Assembly: GCA_018697195.1 (NCBI GenBank)
Contig: CM031857.1
Span: forward strand, 58,152,149 to 58,216,148
Source of the DNA: Certhia americana
Lineage: Eukaryota > Chordata > Aves > Passeriformes > Certhiidae
DNA: 64,000 nt
Direction: 5' to 3'
The position numbers were made by a program, and so were the translations under genes. Shown piece by piece: positions 38,145 to 49,184 of this stretch; within the stretch, counting starts at the first letter, position 1, and every line of letters begins with the position of its first letter. Under the pieces are notes generated by a model. That model did no database searches and was not told where the DNA came from. It was given only the letters and a program-made list of their open reading frames with translations.

Positions 38145-38633
38145 TTTGAATTATATTGTACCTTTCACGATTTTTCCTGTAAGCATTTTGCATCCCATGT
38201 ACCTTGCTTCCACTCAAAAAAGGAACTTTGTGTTCAGCTCAACATACAAGGCCATGCTGTTAAAAATGTGCAGGCAACGTCACAAGATAAAAATTAGGCC
38301 TAAAATGAGTGTACCGATTCCTAGGTTGGCTACTGATGCAACAATTAATGTAGGCGCCATATCCCATATCACCGGCGGGTGGTCGCACATTAATTTCAGT
38401 AGGCCCCGAACCATACATATCCAGGAATTGCTGATGGTGCTGTGCGCCCAGTTATTGATTAAACCAAGATCAATACTGTGTGATTCCTCCTATGTATGTC
38501 ACAAGAAGTTCGGTAAACTTCCATGGTTGTTCGCTCTCTATGCAAACATTGTCTTTTCTAAGACGTTGCTGTACTTTATTCCATCAAGATATAATCCTGC
38601 TGACGGCCCAACTCGTGGTTATCCTCCCGATTG

Positions 38634-38640
38634 GCTACAG
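38634..38640. repeat. Right copy of junction repeat GCTACAG (virus/CR1 boundary)
   Basis: Second copy of the 7-base repeat at the end of the viral insertion. CR1 text resumes at once with 'AGCTAGACACAGCACTCC'. Confidence 0.55.
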
Positions 38641-39058
38641 AGCTAGACACAGCACTCCAAGTAGGTTCTCACCAGAGCAGAGGGACAGAATCACCACTCT
38701 AAAGCTGCTGGTCACCCCTCTTTTGAGGCAGTCCAAGATATGGTTTGCTTTCTAGGTTATAAGCACACACGACTGTCTTAGAATTAATTTTTCAAGCACC
38801 AATATTTCCCAGTCCTTCTCAGGACTGCTCCCCATCCATCTGAGTCAAAAATGATCTGGATGGCATCCCTTTTCTCCCATGAATCAGCTGCACCAGTCAG
38901 TTTGGTTTTATCCTCAGACTTGCTGGGGTTGTGCTCAATCCCATCTATATCATTAATGAAGACACTAAATAGTACTGGTCCTGGAATTGACCCTTGAGGG
39001 ATACCACTCATTACTGGTTTCCACTTGGCTCTTGAGCAACTGCCTGATACATCCTGAT
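38641..39058 (-). mobile_element. CR1 LINE (minus strand), right part, split by the viral insertion
   Basis: Continuation of the antisense CR1 at 35,115-35,290: 'GCTAGACACAGCACTCCAAG', 'GGTTCTCACCAGAGCAGAGG', 'GCTGCTGGTCACCCCTCTTT', 'TGAGGCAGTCCAAGATATGG', then after an internal deletion 'GATCTGGATGGCATCCCTTT' and 'TTGACCCTTGAGGGATACCA'. On the minus strand 38,784-39,074 translates with 'SGIPQGSIPGPVLFSVFIND', CR1 RT motif B and the segment after it. The two halves join in order and orientation, showing that one CR1 copy was the insertion target of the virus. Confidence 0.88.
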
Positions 39059-39079
39059 GCATCCGTAGGTGCAACAGCT

Positions 39080-39122
39080 AGACAGACAGACAAATAGATA
39101 GATAGATAGGTAGATAGATCAG

Positions 39123-39171
<49 letters not shown>

Positions 39172-39203
39172 GGAGGGGGAGAGAGAGAGAGAGATAAATA
39201 GAT
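39080..39203. repeat. Compound microsatellite (GATA/GACA)n-(TA)n-(GA)n
   Basis: Successive arrays: GACA/GATA words (39,080-39,120), about 13 TA units (39,123-39,149), then GA units interrupted once by GGGAGGGGGA, ending in GATA words. It lies just beyond the CR1 right half. The minus-strand frame with Ser-Leu and Ile-Tyr runs is an artefact. Confidence 0.95.
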
Positions 39204-40829
39204 AGAGGTAAAGCCTTTTTCTATTGCTATTCTCACTTCCTGCTGGCATTGTCAGTTGAACAATTCCCTTTATTTCACTTAAGGAAGGTTGAATTAACTT
39301 GCAATGGTCTCAAACATACAGAGAAGATTTCTACTACTTCAGGGGGATTTAAAGACACAGAAGAAATATCAAAGAATTTCAAAGTATAACTCTTATTTGT
39401 GAAGTCATCCAGCCTACAGTTTAGAAAAACCTGTGAATATTTGAATAGTTTAGTCAATGATTTCTAGTTATATCCATGGATAAGTGAGACTGCTTTGCCA
39501 GAATGACTAGTCATTTCATTATTTTTTTACTGTTAAGCTGAAATACATTATTGCTCTATCACTGTTCTCATATTCCTTTGTGCAAATCAAGATGAAACCA
39601 TTTTTTTGCTTAACCTTGAGAACTGATATGAAATGGTATTCAAGCAAATGTTTTTACCCTTCTTGTTTGTGTCCTTCAATAAAGGTGTCAGTCTGTTAGA
39701 GAATATTTCTTTGATGAGTACTGTGCATTATCTGCCTACTTACAGCAAAGTCATAGTGCTATCTAATTTTGTTAATTTAAAATTAGAAATGTGAATTATG
39801 TGTTAAACTAAAAGTTGTCCCCCATGTCTCATCAAACCACAAACCAGCCAGATCAAATATAATGCACACTATACAAGTAAGCTGAAAGACAGAGGTCTCA
39901 ACAGAGGAGGGTGATATCTTGTGGCCAAAGAACTAAAATGAAGTTTAAGCTTCCTGTCAGTCTATTTGAATGCAAATTTCTCTTTGCTTGTGAATATACA
40001 ACTTAAAACTGGGGTTTTTTTGTTCCACTGTACAATACAGTGTTGATTTATATTTGTTATCACTGTTAATGAATATGAAACAATTTTAGAGCTCATAAAG
40101 TCTCTGGTAACACGTTTTTGTTTAGAAAGACTCAGACATTTCTGAAAGAGTTGTAGCTGTTGATTATATAGCCCAAAAGAAATTACCATGTTTCTGTACC
40201 AGGTAAGAACATGTCCAGTACAGTTTTTGAGAGACAGTCAACAGAAGTTAATATTCAAATGAATCAGGTCTCTGACCACTAAGCTGTGATTTCTTTAACC
40301 TGAGTCTATATTTGCTGAAAAAAAAATAAAAATTTCAACCCAAATTAAAAGGAAAAAAAAAAAAAAAAGACATTAAGAGAAGCAATACAGCTGTCTGAGA
40401 GGCAGACACATTCTAGCAAATGTGTAGAGAAGGAATCATCTGAGTAAGGGGTCAAAGCAAAAAGTATCCACATATCCTAAATGCCCATCACATTTTTTAA
40501 AACACTTCTGAAAAATACTCAGAAATTATGCAACAGAAGCTGATTTGAGAAATTATGTAGGACTGCCTGATCATTAAAACAGGGCAATTTGAGAGCAGTA
40601 GATACTTCCCTCATCTTTAAGATTACAAGAGAATCTTTTATATTTTCCTTTTTTAGTTGATTCTTATTTAGCAAGGTATATTAATTTTAGTGTTGGGTTT
40701 TTTTTTTTTTAATTGAATCAATTGGAAAAACCTATCAGAGTCTGCTTCAAATTGACAAATTAAAAGAATAGGAAAACTAGAGAGAAAGAAATAAGAAAGA
40801 ACAATTAAAAGTAAATTCCAGCTAAAGTC

Positions 40830-40831
<2 letters not shown>

Positions 40832-40878
<47 letters not shown>
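40832..40878. repeat. Uninterrupted 47-base poly-T
   Basis: 47 consecutive T. No LINE or SINE body is recognisable on either side, so I do not call it a retrotransposon tail. The length is likely to vary between individuals or assemblies. Confidence 0.9.
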
Positions 40879-40879
<1 letters not shown>

Positions 40880-43155
40880 TGCTTGGTACTTTCACAAGGG
40901 TAAAACCAATGTTCTGTGTCTTTAAAGTTTGTGTCAAGACTTGACCTCTTAGTTTGATGGGGATCATTCTGAAGAAAGAGCAAATAAAACAAAATCAGGT
41001 AATGATGGAACTAGTCTTATAAAAATTCATTTCCAAACTGTTACAGGCCAGAAAATGTGTTAAAGCCTGATATTGGTATTTATTCAGTTAGCAGTTTACA
41101 AAGAAATTCTCTTGATATCTCTGTGTTAAAATGTGTGTTAAAGCTTGAAGTGGTTCTAGCTTCTTAATCCTCAGAAATATTTTCCTGTATCAAAATTTAT
41201 ACAAATTGACCAAATCTACACAGATATAGATATCTATGTAGACATAGATATATAAAACCTAGCAATTAACTTGAGAATTAATTTGGACACAGCAACAGTT
41301 GTTAGCTATCTCCCCAACCAAATAAGAAAACCCCTCAGAATGCATGATTTTTGTCTGCAGTACTCAGCATTTTTCAAAGATATTTTGTCAAAACAAAATT
41401 ATTTTGCTATATATGGATGGAAACATGCTGTGCTACCCAGAGTTTGTTCTGAAGCAATCTGCAATTTCATTCTGCTTTAAAAAACATTTGAACTCCTTCC
41501 TACATTGATGATACAGGTTGAAACCTACCCACTACCACATAAACTATAAACAAACATCTCTCTCAAACAGCTTCATCGTGAAAAAAAGCATCACTGAGAT
41601 TTTCATCAAACTAAGGAGGCTTCTTGATTTTACAAGAAGTAATTACTTTTTTGATCACTGTCTACAATGGAACTTATGTCACTGCATCTGTGAACCAGGT
41701 CAGGATTATTCTTAATAGTCATAATTAATTTCTACAGACCAGCTTGTCTACAGCAACAACAGCTGTTACTTTAACTAACTATCTAAATTTTGGCAAGCAA
41801 CTGCAAACAGAACTGAGTGATTTTTGCCTTACACTTCACTTGACATACAGCATGAAAACTAGGAGCAAAGTCAGTCTTAATGAGCTGCTTTTGTGTCATT
41901 TTATTCTGTACACAGAGATCTTTCACTTGGATTTGTGCTTTCCTCTTTTCTCATTGAAGACTTTTCAATCTGTCCCTAATAAATTGGGCCAAATAATCCT
42001 TCCAAACCCAAGAGAGATTTTGAGATTTCCGTGTCTCAAACTGAAACATTTTCAAATGATTTAAGACAAGTAGTGATTATATGACAAATGTTTTGTTGTT
42101 GGTTGTGGGAGGTTTTAGGGCATTTTTTTGTTATTTAGGAGATTTTAAAAAGAAGAGTAGTTGCTTCATGTTTAGTCAAATCTTTAAAAAATGAGTCCAG
42201 TAATTAATAAGTAAATAAAATCTAATTGGAGCTGATTTTGGATTTTTTAAAACAGAGTAATTGAAATTTTTTGGCACATCATCATAAGTGAATATATATT
42301 CATTTATATGAAATATACCATACTGTTTCTATCCTAAGAGGATACAGTATTTAAGGTGGATACAGTCCAGAGGCCTAGATAAACTCAGATATAGTAAATT
42401 AGGTGAGATGAATACCATCCTGAATGCTAAGAATTCATTAGAAAATTATGTCAAATTGAATATGAACTGACAAGGAAAGGGACTGATTTCCATTCTGCCC
42501 TCTGTCCAATTCTGTATAAAGATGGCTCTATTGCATTTTGTTACGGCAGATTTGCTAAACAAAGATGTGTTATATGCTTGCTTCCAGCATGTGGGCAGAA
42601 TGAAGTGTGGACATATCAAAATCTGATGTCCAATTCTCACCTAATAATTCTAGATTTTGTTTACAGTTAACAAACACAAACAAATCCCTTCAAAGAATGT
42701 CTCATATGAACTATTTCAATGATTACAAATAAAATGAAGAGTGAATATCTTTTAGAGGTCATATTTAGAAAAAATAAGTCCCCAGACAGTTATTTTAATA
42801 GTATGAGAAATGCATTATCAGGTATTACTGACCTGCATTTTCCTGAAAAATGGAGTTTTTTCTAGCTTAAATAAGTTTTCAGGCTATTGCTGGAAATCAA
42901 AGTGAGTGTCCTTTACATTATCCAGTCTCACTGAAGCTCGATTTCTATTTGTTACAGGCTATAGCTGAAGTCCTACTGCGATCACTGCTCTTCAGTACAG
43001 GGAGTCCAAAGAGTCAAGCTCTCCCTTGGGCTTTGTGTAATGTGACTATTCACAGAATTCAGTAGACAAAATAATGCCTACAAATAATTAGAGATATAGT
43101 TAGACCAATTGATTGACAGGCTGACCTAAGAGAGACTTAATTGAAGCAACATTTA

Positions 43156-43196
<41 letters not shown>
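43156..43196. repeat. (AAT)n microsatellite
   Basis: About 13 tandem AAT units, ending in AAC AAC AAT. Confidence 0.95.
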
Positions 43197-43199
<3 letters not shown>

Positions 43200-43899
43200 C
43201 AATAATGATGTTGATGCTATAACCTGCATGTCTAGATCATCTTTTTCTACCTTTTCACTCATCTTGCTTGTAATTCCTTTGTCTGAGTACCTCAGATTTT
43301 TATTTCAACTCTGAGCGTATTCCCATAGCTCTTCTCTAGTTTTTCTTCTGTGGCTTTAATACTTGTAGATTATTACTGTTGGATTGTTTAGCTTTTGTAC
43401 TTAATGTACTTTTCATGAAACATCTCTCTGAATTGGTTAGATGAACAGTCAAAACCCAAGAAAACAGATGTCTAACAAAAAGCTTTGCTTTTTATATCTA
43501 CAATTTATGGAAAAACAGGAAGGGATGCCTAAGAAATTTCAAACATCCTGGCAATGCTGAGAACTTGGAGACAGTGTACTGCAGTGCCCATTGCTAGTTT
43601 CAGTATCTTCTAAGTACACATTCTTCACACATCCAAATTTTTGTTCATTTTTTGTTTTTTTTCAAGTTTCGTCAGTTTTCAAGTTCTTTATTTGTGACTG
43701 CATTGTCTCTACTTTTTGTTTTCAAGCTGCTGCCCCTGGTAAGATTCAATTTTTTATATCTAAGGACATTCTTTGCAAGTTTCCTCATCTTCCTCCATAA
43801 TATACGGGGAGTTTCAAATAAAAGCATGGGTAGTTTTCTTTTTATTTTGTTAGCAAGGTTCACCTGTGAATTATTTATATAAATAAATATATTTTTTTA

Positions 43900-43944
43900 T
43901 ACAGCTGGTTGTTCGTACCAGCTGTAGGCTAACCAGCCTACAGC
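43900..43944. other. Two overlapping perfect hairpins
   Basis: Stem 1: TACAGCTGGT (43,900-43,909) pairs with ACCAGCTGTA (43,917-43,926) over a 7-base loop. Stem 2: GCTGTAGGCT (43,921-43,930) pairs with AGCCTACAGC (43,935-43,944) over a 4-base loop. Both stems are perfect over 10 bp and share 43,921-43,926, so they exclude each other on one strand. Confidence 0.8.
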
Positions 43945-45984
43945 ATCCTTGATATATTTCCTCATGTATATCATAAATTTATGAAGTAGACAAAACCCTA
44001 ACTCTTTTTCTCTTTCTTGTCATACTGGTAAATTCTGTACCCTAAAAGCATTGCTTCAGATTTGCTTTGCATGTGTTATGAAGTGGTCAATACCCACTTT
44101 TCTCCCTGGAAAGAAATTCATCTTGTTGATTTATATAGGTCTATAGTTTCAAATTTTTATCTTAAGTTGATTGGAGATTTATATACATTCCATTAAAAAT
44201 ACTACAAAATTCTTATCTTCTCCATAAACAATTTTTAATGCCTCTCACAGTGAAAGAGATGCTTATCTTTTGCTTCTTAAAACCTTATTAATGCTCTCAC
44301 ATGCATATGTTGTTGGCATTGATCACACTACCTCAATGTCTAATGCTGACAGATCAGACGATATTTTTGCAGCAATCATAGAAGCATGTGTATGATTGCT
44401 AACTATCTTTGTCCTCAGTTTATTTATGAGGAACGTGAACAATTTCCAGTGCTGAAGTCATGTCCTACTCTAAGGCCTTTGATGTGTAAATAATTTTTTC
44501 TTCTTACTAAAATAATTTCCATACCTTTATATTCCTGTTACTACAAAGTTCTATCAATTCAACTGCCTTTAGAGACAAAATCTGGTCTGGCTTTATTTTC
44601 TTCCATGAGTATTAATGTGATGCACAATTTAAATCTCTTGAACACTGCCCTGTTTCTTAGTAAATATAAGATCACCTTTGCTAGTTATGGATTACAGATT
44701 TTTTTACTAAGCTACAACACAGATTGCAGATCATGTTTTGTCTGGCTTTATTCAGATTTGCCTTGTCTGCATTAGATCTCTAATTCAGCTTGGATAGCTT
44801 CCACAAGAATTTCTTAATGAGTAGGTGACTATTATCTAGTTTGTTTTACTAAGTCTTATATATATGTGTGTGGTGTGACATGCACTGCTAAAAATGGTGA
44901 ATATAAATCTACAAAGTTTTTATGCTGTGTAAGAGCAAATGATTTCTGAATTGTCAGTGAGATGCAATGTAAAGGAAGACTAAGCTGGGACAGCAGAAGA
45001 CTCGAATATGTTGCATCAAGGCGTTGGTTCAGGATAATCCAGGGCTATCAGCAACTCAACTGCAGTCAGTTAATGGTAGCAATGCAAAATTAAAAGCTGC
45101 TTTGGGGAAATAAAATAAGGACAAAGAACAAGTGTTCAACATGTCCAATGCACCATATGTACTTCGTGGAGTTTCAGATTAGTCAAAAAAGCTTAAGGAG
45201 TAGAGCATGGCAGAAAATATAATTATGGACTCAATAAAATTTTGGAGAAAGAGGGAACTATCAACATCAGCGTGAGACACCCAGTCATTGCCATCATATT
45301 CCTCCAAGTGCTGACTTAAACATGTTAACAACTTTCATAATATTTCTCATGCTTATCTGAAACTAAGCATCAGGACCCAGGGGACCCTGAAAAAAAATAC
45401 AAATATAAGTTTTTGTTGTATAATGGCTTTTATGTGTTGCATTGTTAGTGAGATTTGTTTTGTGTTTAAGACTGAAAGAGCAATAGTACCATTGACTGCC
45501 AGTTTGCTAGACTCTGACTTTACACAAACTTACAATTAGATGGTTGGCATCCCATCCGCTTCTCGATGCCACCTCAGAAAAAGAAGGGAGACTGCAGGAA
45601 AACACTGGTACTGAAGTCTGAACTTCATGTTCCCAACTTGTTTTGAAGTTAGCAATTTTAACAACAAAATATTATTATTATTTTTCATATCCTACATATG
45701 AAAATACATAATATCAAAACAATATTAACAAAAACTGGAAGTAGAAGTGGAGGCCTACTGGCTGAAGTAGAAACCACTAGCAGAGATTGCTGCTGTCCAG
45801 AAGTGTCCCATAGGCAAACTAAATGTGACTGGTTCTTTCCCTGGTCTCCTGACTTGCACAGGTGGAAGGACTAACTTACTGCACCTACTTCTGGAAACCA
45901 TAATTTCAATTTTACCTAGTGTATTTGGCTCAGGTGCCCAGATGTTGACAACAAGAGCTACAGTCATGGGCTCTGTCCTGCCAG

Positions 45985-46640
45985 CTCAAACTAATGCATT
46001 GCAAGACACATCTGAGCCCCTCAGCCAAGATGATGGCTTCTGGTGGAAAGCATACTTAAGGAAGGGCAAAAAATGCAAGGTGAAAGCAGGTGGAGAGAAC
46101 AAAAGGGAGTGAGAAACAGCAGAGGGAACACCAAGGTGAGAGAAGAAAATGTAGCAGCCAGTAGAGCAGAGATTCCCTTGCAGCCCATTGAGGACTCTGC
46201 AGGTGGATATTTTCTGAAGAAGTTCGGCTCATGTGGAGATCGGAGCAGAAAGAAGGTCTGAGCGTAAAGGAGCACTGGAGAGGAAGCATCACCTAATTAT
46301 TACAGCCCCACCCACTCCTCGACCACTAAGTGGGGGAGTGGAAGTATAGGGAGAGAAGGAGTGAAGTTTGGGAAAAGGGGGATGAAAAGTGTCATTTTAA
46401 TTTTTGTATTTTTTCTTCTCACTATCCAAATCTATTTTACATGGCAATAAATTGAATTTATTTTCTCCAAATTGAGTTTTGCCCCAGAGAGTAGCTGATA
46501 AGCAATCTCTTTGTTCTTTTCTCATCCGATTTTCACACTCCTTCTGCTCCCAATGCTGTTCTGCTGAGACTGTTCTGAGCCTTATCCTTCTCTAAAGTTA
46601 ATCCACCAGACCATGATCTCAAGGGAAACAGCATGAGGCA
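45985..46640 (+). mobile_element. Diverged ERV LTR-like element, avian ERVL-type
   Basis: The block follows a familiar avian LTR pattern: 'GGAAGGGCAAAAAATGCAAG', 'GTAGCAGCCAGTAGAGCAGA', 'GATTCCCTTGCAGCCCATTG', 'CACCCACTCCTCGACCACTA', a GGGGGAGTGG tract, then a T-rich stretch with AATAAATTGAATTTATT (polyadenylation signal near 46,446), 'CCAAATTGAGTTTTGCCCCA' and 'GTAGCTGATAAGCAATCTCT'. I could not find the terminal TG/CA or a target duplication, so edges are approximate. The open frames here (for example 45,825-46,112) have no known homologue and are probably chance. Confidence 0.5.
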
Positions 46641-49184
46641 TAAAAACATATATAAAATATAAAAGGGTGAAAACCAGATCAGACATCTTTTATTGCTAGC
46701 AGGGTAGGCACTAAGGTACTGAATTTTGTATGCAACACCTCCAGTTCTGTAAGCAGCTGCACAAAAGGTGACTGAATGTCTAACATCATGTTTCCTTTAA
46801 CTTCATGATGAAATAGTTGAGTATCCTTTTACAAATGGATCAGGCAAGAACAGTCCTCAAAAGGACAAAAGAGTGACACTGAAATCCATACTCCTGGACA
46901 TGTGAATAAGAGACATTAAGCACCCTGTCGTATGTTTCCACAAACTAAAGCATAGCCTGATATTCTCATTATTGTTCCATAGTAGTTGCTGAAATGTTCA
47001 TAACTGTAATGTACTGACTTATTCTGTAAAAGGTTTTGTCATGCTATAAGATAGACTTCACATGACCAGAGTTCCTGTTTGGGCAGATCTCATCATACCT
47101 TCTGCAGGCAACCAAGAAATTTTGGCTAGGGTACCTCCTCTTTTACATCTTCAAAGGATTGCATATTCTACAGGGTCTGGCTGAAATGGATTTAACTTTC
47201 TTCTCTACCAGCCCATACGGTGCTGTGCTTTTGCATTTGTGGCGAAATTACAACAGTATTTTGGTTATTGCTAAACAACACAGCATCAAGATTTCCATCT
47301 TTCTGCTCTTTTACCTTGCTAAATCCTAATATGTTGGTGAGCTCGAGAGGCCAGGAAGTGATATAATGACAGCTGCTCCAAAAAAGCCAAAGGGTTATTA
47401 CATATTATATGACCTTTATGCCTAACAATACAAGCTCAGAGAAATAAGGAAGGAGGGGAAATGTTCATGGTTATGCCAATTGTCTTCTCAGGTAACCATT
47501 ACATGTGCTGAAGCTCTGCTTCCCAGGAAGTGGTTGGACGTCTGACTGCTGATGGGAAGAAGCGAAAAAATTTCTCTTTTTGCTTTGCCTTCCCTGCTCC
47601 TCAAATCTTCTCACCATCCTTCTACTTTCTTCCTGTCCTCTGAGAGAACTAAATAAGCAAAATGCATGGTGGGTATTTGGCTGCTGGTTGGGGCCAACCT
47701 GCCACACATGCATACAGCATACAGAGACCCACACATTGCAAGCCAAACAGTTACCAGAAGTACAAGGGCATTTTCTACAGCAAAAAAATACAACGTAAAT
47801 CTTTCCCTACTTCTTACTAGTACCTGAGATAAGGTCCCTAATCAGCTGAACAATTCATCTACAACTCAGCTCAATATTTGAATTTCTCTGGGCTCCTTTA
47901 GGAAAGGTCAGATGAATTATCTTGGATGTCAGGATGAGGCTATAATACTTGTTTTCAGAAATGATTAAATACCTTCCCAGATAAAGTGTACTATTGTAAT
48001 CCATTGTCTATCATTACTTTTTTATAGTTTATGCATTAAACTTCAGGAATGTGAGGCCATCAGCTTTAGCCAGAAGCTCAGGTGAGTAGCACACAAATGA
48101 AAGTTTCACTTTCTCAAAACATGCAAGAATGTAAGAGGGCTAATAAATCCTCAAGGATATAACCTTCAAAATGTTATCTTTATTTCTTAATTAACTATCC
48201 TTTCCTTTAGACTTGTATTTATCCTCACAATCTATGTGATCAGCAGATACCTGCTGGGAGTCCTTCTGGACATCTGTCTTTTTCCCTTGTCCCATAGATG
48301 ATTTAGTAGTGTATTCCAAGGTACAAACAATGGGGGTGTAACATATTTGCTTGACTTGAACAGATTGAACTCTCCTCTACATATATGGTTACTTATATAA
48401 ACTTAATAAAGGTATCCTGGAACATAATTAATGAGAAAAATACCCCAACTTTTTAGGGAATTATGACTTTTTAATGTTTAATCTTAATAATTTCCAAATA
48501 GATCTATAAGCATCCTGTAACTAAGCCGACTCAATGTGTTTCAAAAACTATGGAGGGTGAAAGGGAAAAAAAAGGAAAAATTAATTTGTAACATTAAAAA
48601 GTCAAGTGTGTGCACTGTCTAAACAACTGAGCCAATGCTGATATATTATGTGTACAGCTTCTGAGGCTTTGAGATTGTTATTTAGAGAAACAAAACTTAC
48701 ACGATTCAAAATGATGTCATGAGGAAAGGAAGGTATATCACTGCGCAAAAGTCCAGTCTTAGGGATCAGGACTCTTGACGTCTGTGAACTGAGCAAACAA
48801 ATTGTGCTGGAATTGCCCAGATGTTGAGCTGTCTCTGGCCTGAGCAGTGTAGAAAAGGGAAGATTCTCTCCACAAAAATGTCAAAATTTGCCAGCAGAGT
48901 ACTTATTATACTACAGTTTTATTTTTCTTTGGAAAAAAAAAGAGCTGAACAAACCCCACATTTGACTTATATGAAACAATTATATAAATATAGCAATTAC
49001 ACAAAGTGACATTTCAATAATGATCACTGTACTAATGTTTTACAGGCAGATGCCAAGACATTCTGAGTTTGAAGAAAGGATGTCATTAGCTGAGGGTCAC
49101 AGTGAGTACAGTGAAAAGTAAAAGCAGGCGTAAAAGACAATCTGGCATAATTTAAGTTTAGTTTGTTAACGCAAACAAACTGTT
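46641..49184. other. AT-rich non-coding DNA
   Basis: Nothing recognised. Short chance frames only (up to 91 codons, at 47,471-47,746). Confidence 0.5.

Larger units (their letters stand above)
35291..38633 (+). mobile_element. Endogenous avian hepadnavirus, near full length
   Basis: Integrated copy of a whole avian hepatitis-B-like virus. It carries preC/core, polymerase and preS/S in the overlapping arrangement unique to Hepadnaviridae, with lengths close to duck hepatitis B virus (core about 261 codons, preS 161, S 168, polymerase about 768 once the inserts are discounted). The span is 3,343 bases. Removing the nested LTR (335) and its target duplication (6) leaves about 3,002, matching the roughly 3.0-kb avihepadnaviral genome. 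The circle is opened just before preC, close to where the ends of the linear viral DNA form lie. I could not locate the DR1/DR2 repeats or the epsilon stem by eye. All genes are interrupted, so this is a genomic fossil. Endogenous hepadnaviruses are known from zebra finch and other birds. Confidence 0.93.
35998..38646 (+). pseudogene. P: Endogenous hepadnavirus polymerase gene, interrupted by stop, frameshift and an LTR
   Basis: Encodes the protein-primed reverse transcriptase. Start ATG 35,998 lies inside core, as expected. Terminal protein domain: the priming tyrosine is read at codon 36,286-36,288 in 'GPLTGLYRLSGC', about residue 97. The spacer overlaps preS and holds an in-frame TGA at 36,667-36,669. 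The RT domain starts about 37,160. An extra base in the A run 37,180-37,185 moves the frame from phase 1 to phase 2. Motif A Asp is at 37,334 ('[12 protein letters not shown]'), motif B 'AMGVGLSPF' near 37,430 and YMDD at 37,529-37,540. After 'QRLCGH' a solo LTR cuts the gene (37,804-38,138). Beyond it the RNase H domain resumes with all four acidic residues (Asp 38,335, Glu 38,425, Asp 38,482, Asp 38,602). The TAG at 38,644 probably belongs to the flanking CR1, so the natural C-terminus may be a few codons off. Discounting inserts it is about 768 codons, near the family norm. Confidence 0.93.
39204..45984. other. AT-rich non-coding DNA
   Basis: No gene recognised over 6.8 kb. It contains a 47-base T run (40,832-40,878), an ATA repeat (43,156-43,196) and an unusual double hairpin at 43,900-43,944. 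The longest chance frame (41,744-42,064, 106 codons) resembles nothing known to me. Confidence 0.5.

Noticed and set aside
35291..38633. An X gene in the viral block
   Set aside because: No open frame in the expected position. Avian hepadnaviruses generally lack a conventional X gene.
39080..39203. CRISPR-like array
   Set aside because: Pure short tandem repeats without spacers, and the sequence is eukaryotic.
38965..39249. Open frame with Ser-Leu and Ile-Tyr runs
   Set aside because: Translation of the GA, TA and GATA microsatellite.
40668..40967. Open frame with poly-lysine
   Set aside because: Produced by the 47-base T run on the opposite strand.
45825..46112. 95-codon open frame as a coding exon
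   Set aside because: It runs into an ERV LTR-like block and has no known homologue.
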